Source: an uncultured Veillonella sp. (lineage in GTDB: Bacteria > Bacillota > Negativicutes > Veillonellales > Veillonellaceae). From it: 54,167 nucleotides of DNA. The notes below the pieces were generated by a model. It worked only from the letters and a program-made list of their open reading frames with translations, had not been told where the DNA came from and made no database searches. Shown piece by piece: positions 49,081-54,167 of the stretch. The position numbers were made by a program, and so were the translations under genes. Position 1 is the stretch's first letter; each line of letters begins with the position of its first letter. The stretch lies in assembly GCA_902478055.1 (NCBI GenBank), contig CABSJL010000010.1:1-54167 (forward strand). The letters run 5' to 3'.

Positions 49081-50160
49081 CTATTTGTCATCATCGGGCA
49101 TAGTTTTGTAAAATCCTTCGATACGCCACGCGCCATTCTCTTCAATGACAGAAATATAGCGCTTCATCGGCGTTGATTCTACAACACCAGCGCCAACCTT
49201 TGTGGTTTGTAGGTTTGCATCAAAGACAATGCGTTTCAAATCCCCTGTGCGACTCACCCGTGTAACACCTAGGGATACTACATCCACCTTTGGCGCCTGT
49301 TTCATGGACTCTAGCCATTTTTGCTTCTCCACTGGATTTGTACTAGCTTGGCTCATGATATAGGTGAAAGCCTTATCATAATCCTTGTTATTTACGGCAT
49401 CAAAATAATTTTGCACAGAAGCTCGCGCTGCTTCCGCACTGCCTTCACCAACGATAGAGTTTGTAAGCCATCCGTCAGGGAATACTTCATTAGCTGGGCC
49501 CATCGCACGTAAAGATGCGCCAAACACACAGATTACTATAACAAGTAATCCCACTAGAACACGTGTAGTTAAAGCACTACTCGTAGGAGATACCTTCATA
49601 ATAGATGCCAAGCGCTTATCTATAACAAGATGCTGCAACGCACTACCATATTGATTGTCTTGAGGCTGACCTTTTAAGCATAATAATCCTAATACGATCA
49701 GTGGTCCTACAAAGGGAATGAGAAACAGCAACAATGTAGCACTACCTTTACCCGTATCATGAAGACGTCGTACAGATAGCGCAATCAAAGGCATCAAAGA
49801 AACTAAACTAAGTATGGCAACAATAAGACCTGCCAACCCGATTAGATACGGGCCCGTATGGAATATGGCTGTTAAGCCATAAAATACTACTAGCAAGCCG
49901 ACAATAGCAATATGCCACAACAATAGAAACTGGAAAAACTCCCTACGAGAGGCGCGCCCATCTGTATCCATGAACTTAGTGCCCATCACATAGAGGAATG
50001 TATCCTTATAGCTTAGCTGATAATGAGACAACGGATAGATGACATCACCTTCTGGTGCAATGCGCTCCACCTCTGTGGCCACCGTATACTGTCCACAAGT
50101 AGGACAAAACATAGCCGCCTCATCACAATAATGACGGCAAGCATCACAATACCGTTTCAT
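49081..50160 (-). CDS. zinc-ribbon DUF805 membrane protein with C-terminal NTF2-like domain
   Basis: This 359-aa protein has an N-terminal zinc ribbon with CDAC and CPTC (residues 5-8 and 19-22). A DUF805 membrane domain follows (about 75-190, four helices, with the signature SVRRLHDTGKG), then a further helix (about 203-222). The C-terminal exposed domain (about 245-355) resembles the NTF2/DUF4878 fold (ASVQNYFDAVNNKDYDKAF, NGAWRIEGFYK). Function unknown; the combination suggests a stress-sensing envelope protein. Its own terminator follows, and GAGAG precedes the ATG. Confidence 0.75.
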   Translation of the reverse strand: MKRYCDACRHYCDEAAMFCPTCGQYTVATEVERIAPEGDVIYPLSHYQLSYKDTFLYVMGTKFMDTDGRASRREFFQFLLLWHIAIVGLLVVFYGLTAIFHTGPYLIGLAGLIVAILSLVSLMPLIALSVRRLHDTGKGSATLLLFLIPFVGPLIVLGLLCLKGQPQDNQYGSALQHLVIDKRLASIMKVSPTSSALTTRVLVGLLVIVICVFGASLRAMGPANEVFPDGWLTNSIVGEGSAEAARASVQNYFDAVNNKDYDKAFTYIMSQASTNPVEKQKWLESMKQAPKVDVVSLGVTRVSRTGDLKRIVFDANLQTTKVGAGVVESTPMKRYISVIEENGAWRIEGFYKTMPDDDK

Positions 50161-50240
50161 AAACTTCTCTCCGAAACTCTCAATCTTTTATTATTTTAAT
50201 TATCTCAATTACTTATTATTTTAATAATCTCAATCACTTA

Positions 50241-51032
50241 TTATTTTAAATAGGTATCTACCGCCTCAGCAAATCCTTGTCGATATAGATTAGCCCCACC
50301 GTTTGCGGGATGGCGCAAACCAATGGCAGACAAGCCAAATTTGCCCATTGTATCCGCAGACTTTTGCCCTACTGCGAGCACGAGAGGATCTACACCGCCT
50401 AATTCTATATGTAGATCTAACAAGCGTTTTGTATACTCCCAACCTACTTGTTGTTCTCTATCCGTAGGTGTACGGTTAGTCAATGGATTTCCATCCTTAT
50501 GTGGGTGGAATGGGAATATGTTCCACAGCAACGTGTCATACGGATCGATGCCCTTTTCAACAATGGCACTCCATACTACAGTGTCAGTAGGTTCATTAAA
50601 ACCATCCTTTTGCTGTGTTCCTTTTAACAAAGAGCTAGTAGGTGAACTAGTACGTTCCAATCGAATAGACGTGACATCCTTCGCGCGGATGGTTTTATGC
50701 CTATCTAATAGCATTCTCTCACAAGTAATGGCAATCCCTGTAAAGCGCCCCCCTTGGTATCCTACAGCCTCTGCCACTACAAAGACCTTAGCTCGACCTA
50801 AACGAGGCAATAAATAAGCGACCAAATTATCTCGACGCACACGAGCCGCATCAAAGCCAGCTGCGACAATCTCTAATTCAGGATTAACCTCACCCCAAGG
50901 ATTATGAACAAAACTACCTTGATACTGAGCAAGCCAATCTACAAAGCTACGTACCTTCGCTACTCTCTCTGCATCAAAGGACGCTATATATTCATCAAAA
51001 GACAAGATCTTCTCTAACTCAAATAAAGACAT
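50241..51032 (-). CDS. uracil-DNA glycosylase superfamily protein
   Basis: This 263-aa protein shows UDG-fold blocks: FVVAEAVGYQGGRFTGIAIT (about 84-103, matching the G-E-x-P-G-x-x-G-x-x-F-(S/T)-G loop), LLWNIFPFHP (near 177, the central motif with Asn) and LRHPANGG near 240 in place of the usual H-P-S loop. The catalytic Asp/Asn pattern is not the canonical UDG one, so it may be a family 4-6 enzyme or have lost activity. GGAGG lies 4 nt before the ATG. Confidence 0.7.
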   Translation of the reverse strand: MSLFELEKILSFDEYIASFDAERVAKVRSFVDWLAQYQGSFVHNPWGEVNPELEIVAAGFDAARVRRDNLVAYLLPRLGRAKVFVVAEAVGYQGGRFTGIAITCERMLLDRHKTIRAKDVTSIRLERTSSPTSSLLKGTQQKDGFNEPTDTVVWSAIVEKGIDPYDTLLWNIFPFHPHKDGNPLTNRTPTDREQQVGWEYTKRLLDLHIELGGVDPLVLAVGQKSADTMGKFGLSAIGLRHPANGGANLYRQGFAEAVDTYLK

Positions 51033-51115
51033 ACAGCCTCCAATTTAAATTTTATACGTTATTACCGATATATATCTACTATACATGATAATTACACGAA
51101 TTGCATAAGAAATAT

Positions 51116-51158
51116 AAAAAACTCCCTCAAGTATTTCGCGGTTCTTGAGGGAGTTTTT
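51116..51158 (-). terminator. Terminator upstream of the UDG-like gene
   Basis: A 15-bp perfect stem (AAAAACTCCCTCAAG with CTTGAGGGAGTTTTT) has a 13-nt loop. It is the second of two strong hairpins after the ABC operon and insulates the UDG-like gene. Confidence 0.8.
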
Positions 51159-51232
51159 TTGTGCTAACAGTGAATTCTTACAATCCTTCAGCTACTTATA
51201 GTATACATTATTTTAGAATTTTGTCCATTATA

Positions 51233-51264
51233 AAACACCCAAGCAGAAAAGTTCTTGGGTGTTT
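51233..51264 (-). terminator. Terminator of the ABC importer operon
   Basis: AAACACCCAAG (51233-51243) and CTTGGGTGTTT (51254-51264) are a perfect 11-bp stem; the minus strand continues TTATAATGG. It lies about 30 bp after the ATPase gene. The rest of the 263-bp gap holds only the second hairpin at 51116. Confidence 0.75.
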
Positions 51265-51295
51265 ATTTTGAGATGTATATAACTGATATATAAAA

Positions 51296-52069
51296 CTAAA
51301 TATAGAACTCGATTTTGTCTTCTTTTGCCAATTGGAATTGTTCGAAGATGTGGTTCCGTATATTAACAAAGTTCGGCGATGTACGGTCGGTTCTATCGAT
51401 GATGTTTACAGGGATAATAGTTTGTACTCGACCTGGGTTTGCTGCTAGTACTACAACGCGGTCCGCTAGAACTACGGCTTCTTCAATGTCGTGGGTAACG
51501 AATACAACCGTCTTGCCTTCTTCACGGCAGATACGAGAGATTTCGTCTTGCAAGTTGATACGTGTTAGTGCATCAAGTGCGCCTAATGGTTCGTCCATGA
51601 AGATAATATCTGGATCAACAGCTAGTGCACGCGCAATGGATACACGTTGTTGCATGCCCCCAGATAGTTCTGCAGGGTAGCGATTACGGGCATGGTCGAG
51701 ACCTACCATCTTAACGTATTTGTCGATGATAGCAGGACGTTCCTCTTTAGGTACCTTTTTACTTTCAAGGCCAAGCTCAATATTGCTTTCTACTGTACGC
51801 CATGGCAACAAGCCATAGTTTTGGAATACTGTTACATATCTGAGCTGAGGGGCTTTCACCTCTTCGCCATCGATTGTAATAGAACCAGATGTAACGAGCT
51901 CAAAGCCCGCCATGGCATTTAATAGCGTACTTTTACCAGAACCAGAAGGACCTAAAAGGCAAATAAACTCGCCCTTTTCAATATCTAAATTAATATCTTC
52001 AAGAATGGTGAGTGGTTCCCCATCTTTCATAAATTCCTTGTGTGCATTGCGCACCGAAATGTAACCCAT
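51296..52069 (-). CDS. ABC transporter ATP-binding protein, sulfonate/nitrate/taurine type
   Basis: This 257-aa subunit has GPSGSGKST (Walker A, residues 40-48), the Q-loop FQNYGLLPW, the signature LSGGMQQRVSIARAL, Walker B IIFMDEPLGALD and the H-loop VFVTHDIEEAV. The sequence around the Q-loop and the DEPLGALD form are typical of SsuB/TauB/NrtD. It probably energises the permease encoded 11 bp upstream. GGAGG lies upstream of the ATG. The operon order is binding protein, permease, ATPase. Confidence 0.93.
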   Translation of the reverse strand: MGYISVRNAHKEFMKDGEPLTILEDINLDIEKGEFICLLGPSGSGKSTLLNAMAGFELVTSGSITIDGEEVKAPQLRYVTVFQNYGLLPWRTVESNIELGLESKKVPKEERPAIIDKYVKMVGLDHARNRYPAELSGGMQQRVSIARALAVDPDIIFMDEPLGALDALTRINLQDEISRICREEGKTVVFVTHDIEEAVVLADRVVVLAANPGRVQTIIPVNIIDRTDRTSPNFVNIRNHIFEQFQLAKEDKIEFYI

Positions 52070-52080
52070 GAGGCCACCTC

Positions 52081-52833
52081 CTATTTCTCAATACCCCAAC
52101 GTTTGTAAATCCATTTTTCGATGAGGGATACGCCCCAATCGAGTAAAAGCCCAACGAAACCGATGGTTAAAATGGCTACCATCAAGAGATCGTTACGCAA
52201 GTTATTTCTCATATCGATAATGAGGAAGCCAAGGCCCGTTTGAGAGCCTACCATTTCCCCTGTTACAAGGAAGATCCACGCCGTACCGAGAGCGATGTGA
52301 AGACCAGATGCAATGCCAGGAAATACGGCAGGCAACACGATTTTAAATAACAATTCTGGCTGTTTAATACCAAAGTTGCGCGCCACCTTGATATATACAG
52401 GATCGATATTTTGAATAGCAGACACTGTAGACAACAGCACTGGGAAGAACGCTGCGATAAAGATAATAACGATAGCTGGTGCTTGACCGATACCGAAGAA
52501 TAGAACGATGAACGGCAACCACGCCACAGGAGAAATCGGTCGAATGACTTGAACGATTGGATTGATGTAGTTCCAAATTCCCTTGTACCACCCCAAGATA
52601 AGTCCAAAGAATACGCCAGCCACAACAGAAATGATGTAACCGATGAAGAACCGTACTAAACTATCTGCAATATCCTTAAAGAGGACACCGTCTCCAATGA
52701 GTTCCCCAAAGCCGAGCAACACCTTATACGGCGTTGGCAATAGCGCTTCGTTAAAACCGCCGAGGCAAACGATTAACTCCCAAATTAGCCAAGCTGCGAT
52801 AAATGAACCTGGCACATATGTATATTTCTTCAT
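52081..52833 (-). CDS. ABC transporter permease, sulfonate/nitrate/taurine type
   Basis: This 250-aa protein has six predicted membrane helices. The EAA-like cytoplasmic loop is seen near 150 (VARNFGIKQPELLFKIVLPAVFPGI). It belongs with SsuC/TauC/NrtB. It is transcribed between the binding-protein and ATPase genes, with gaps of 10 and 11 bp. GGAGGGGG lies 4 nt before the ATG. The substrate cannot be told from the permease. Confidence 0.92.
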   Translation of the reverse strand: MKKYTYVPGSFIAAWLIWELIVCLGGFNEALLPTPYKVLLGFGELIGDGVLFKDIADSLVRFFIGYIISVVAGVFFGLILGWYKGIWNYINPIVQVIRPISPVAWLPFIVLFFGIGQAPAIVIIFIAAFFPVLLSTVSAIQNIDPVYIKVARNFGIKQPELLFKIVLPAVFPGIASGLHIALGTAWIFLVTGEMVGSQTGLGFLIIDMRNNLRNDLLMVAILTIGFVGLLLDWGVSLIEKWIYKRWGIEK

Positions 52834-52843
52834 GGTCCCCCTC

Positions 52844-53797
52844 CTATGGTAACAATGATGTATCTACAAACTCTGAATAGGTCGGCACTTTTTTGATTAA
52901 ATCAATATGTGTCATATGATGCACAAGCGCATTATAACGGTCCTCTGTAAGGGCTAAATCTTTAAACCCAATCACTTTGAGGGAACGTTCAATAACAGGA
53001 TCCTTAAACTTCATGTATTTTAAGGAAATCTCCTTTTGTGCCTCTGGATGCTCATCTAAATATGTACCTGCATCAAGATAAGCCTTTGTGAAAGCTTTCG
53101 CCAAATCGTGGTGTTCATCGACGAATTTACCATTAAACACAAGGGCACAGCAAATATTGTCATGCCAGAGGTGGTCAGGATCTTCAAAGACCTTACCATT
53201 GCCCATTTCCAACGCTAGAGAACCAAATGGTTCAGCCACGCTATAACCTGCGATTTGACCTACCGCTAAAGCAGATGGCATTTCAGGAGGACTCATTTCA
53301 ACGACTTGCACATCTTTTTCACTTAGACCAGCATTCTCAAGCATGCAATCCACGAGAACTTTTTGAGTTGATTGTTTATGCGGAATAGCAAAGGATTTGC
53401 CTTTTAAGTCTTGTACAGAATTAATATCATTATTTACTACAATGATATTACCTTCTGTATGACCCAATGCAGCAGCACGAACATCAATACCTTGTTCACG
53501 AGCCTTTACAGCAAGTTCAACAAGAACAGCTGCAGCATCTACCTTGCCGGTATTTAACGCATCCATAAGCTCTGGCCAAGATCCATATTTAACAAGCTCT
53601 ACATGTACAGGACCATCTGCCGTTTCCAACTCTTTTGTAGCGAATACTGGCAATGCATGAGTAATTGGTAAATAGGCTACGCGTACAGTCTTTAATTCTT
53701 GTGCCGTCTTTGGTTTATGGTGTTCATAATAACCATAGGCTATGCAGCCAATAACCAAGAGAACCACTCCGATGATTAGATACCAAGTCTTCTTCAT
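52844..53797 (-). CDS. ABC transporter substrate-binding lipoprotein (NMT1/SsuA-like)
   Basis: The start is the ATG at 53797 (AGGGG 5 nt upstream), which yields MKKTWYLIIGVVLLVIGC, a signal peptide with the lipobox VIGC (C18). The longer frame to 53905 would add 36 unlikely residues. The 317-aa product has the periplasmic binding fold of the NMT1/ThiY/SsuA group: VRVAYLPITHALPVFATKE, then GKVDAAAVLVE, and SVAEPFGSLALE. Such proteins bind sulfonates, taurine, nitrate or pyrimidine precursors. Nothing in the neighbourhood decides between these. Confidence 0.88.
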   Translation of the reverse strand: MKKTWYLIIGVVLLVIGCIAYGYYEHHKPKTAQELKTVRVAYLPITHALPVFATKELETADGPVHVELVKYGSWPELMDALNTGKVDAAAVLVELAVKAREQGIDVRAAALGHTEGNIIVVNNDINSVQDLKGKSFAIPHKQSTQKVLVDCMLENAGLSEKDVQVVEMSPPEMPSALAVGQIAGYSVAEPFGSLALEMGNGKVFEDPDHLWHDNICCALVFNGKFVDEHHDLAKAFTKAYLDAGTYLDEHPEAQKEISLKYMKFKDPVIERSLKVIGFKDLALTEDRYNALVHHMTHIDLIKKVPTYSEFVDTSLLP

Positions 53798-53859
53798 AAC
53801 TTCCCCTCTTTCTACCTCATAACAAGGGGCGTTTTTGACACATGTCATTTTTCGCACAT

Positions 53860-53891
53860 TTCTAAAACCTAGATGAAATATGGTTTTAGAA
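53860..53891 (-). promoter_or_regulatory. Hairpin in the leader of the ABC importer operon
   Basis: TTCTAAAACC (53860-53869) and GGTTTTAGAA (53882-53891) form a perfect 10-bp stem with a 12-nt loop in the roughly 120-nt leader. No T-run follows, so it is not a terminator. It could affect mRNA stability or bind a regulator. No known riboswitch is recognised. Confidence 0.45.
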
Positions 53892-53921
53892 CACCTCGTT
53901 TTCAAACTTTATTTATACCCT

Positions 53922-53950
53922 ACTATAACAATATGTATTAATTCTGTCAA
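53922..53950 (-). promoter_or_regulatory. Promoter of the ABC importer operon
   Basis: On the minus strand TTGACA (53945-53950) and TATAGT (53922-53927) are separated by 17 bp, with the transcript expected to start near 53915. Confidence 0.8.
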
Positions 53951-54085
53951 TAAAACACAGTAATATTGTAGGTATTATTATTTAGGCGCGAAAAGTATCA
54001 ATATAGACACTCCACTACACATATAACAATAAGCATAGTAGCTACTAGCTAGTGGCAAAACAAACAAAAGATACTCACGAATCAT

Positions 54086-54159
54086 AACCACCCGTAGAAC
54101 GGGTGGTTTGCTCTGACCCTATAAGGGTCTTTCTCTAGTGGTGGCCCTCTAAAGAGGGC
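54086..54159 (-). other. Three-hairpin cluster, possible IS200/IS605 element end
   Basis: Three perfect hairpins lie in 74 bp: AACCACCCG/CGGGTGGTT (54086-54108), GACCCT/AGGGTC (54115-54129) and GCCCTCT/AGAGGGC (54144-54159). Such a series is characteristic of the termini of IS200/IS605-type elements and their guide-like RNA. No open frame continues to the window edge, so the element body, if any, lies beyond it. The remainder of 53951-54085 is AT-rich and shows no gene. Confidence 0.35.
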
Positions 54160-54167
54160 ATTGAATG

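Noticed and set aside
52263..52625. Two overlapping leftward frames inside the permease gene
   Set aside because: They are shifted readings of the permease with no similarity to known proteins.
53798..53905. 36-residue N-terminal extension of the binding protein
   Set aside because: It would precede a perfect lipoprotein signal peptide with its own ribosome site.

Overview
The window looks like chromosome of a low-GC Firmicute of the Negativicutes, most likely Veillonella. This is inference. The support is: the Firmicute order yybS-gdpP-rplI-dnaB; AddAB rather than RecBCD; RNase J; a Bacillus-type LexA box; AT-rich codon usage with GGAGG ribosome sites; and an oral partner (Neisseria) in the imported region.

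Layout. 1-2.0 kb: tail of an aspartase/fumarase gene, then five small membrane-protein genes, two of them paralogues. 2.1-5.0 kb: a membrane metallophosphoesterase, mutY and an MTH1-like Nudix gene, all leftward. 5.1-7.0 kb: a rightward operon with a GalT/HIT-like protein, a phosphohydrolase and a small unknown. 7.1-11.2 kb: a molybdopterin-binding protein, fluoride channel crcB, an XRE regulator, a GntR/FCD regulator and a lipid kinase. 11.4-18.8 kb: addBA. 19-21.8 kb: two secreted proteins of unknown function around a GDSL hydrolase. 21.9-23.1 kb: an MFS carrier.

23.2-31.57 kb is foreign. It is a leftward array of eleven open, mostly immunity-like genes (DUF4303-like, Imm22-like, SUKH, two TPR paralogues, ankyrin and unknowns). 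Between them lie broken pieces of Rhs core and Rhs C-terminal toxin tips, every one truncated, frameshifted or stopped. The array carries four exact 12-mer Neisseria DNA uptake sequences (three AGGTCGTCTGAA, one AGGCCGTCTGAA), two more exact 10-mer cores and many decayed copies, often as inverted pairs after immunity genes. I read it as Neisseria Rhs toxin/immunity DNA taken up by an oral Firmicute, in which toxins decayed and immunity genes survived: an orphan immunity bank.

31.57-33.57 kb: a 336-bp internally deleted IS3-family copy abuts the last uptake sequence. Then come tRNA-Ser(UGA) and a full 1470-bp copy of the same IS, inserted exactly in the 3-nt loop of a transcription terminator.

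33.6-41.3 kb: CorA-like channel, Zn/Cd P-type ATPase, a fused osmoprotectant/ergothioneine-type permease-binding protein, an SOS-controlled Y-family polymerase with a YolD-like partner, and a DUF3592-like protein. 41.3-48.8 kb: a nested inverted repeat, dnaB, rplI, gdpP (c-di-AMP phosphodiesterase), yybS, and RNase J with a long Arg/Asn/Thr-rich N-terminal extension. 49-53.8 kb: a zinc-ribbon/DUF805 membrane protein, a uracil-DNA-glycosylase-fold protein and a sulfonate/nitrate-type ABC importer with a clear promoter. The last 80 bases hold three hairpins resembling an IS200/IS605 end.
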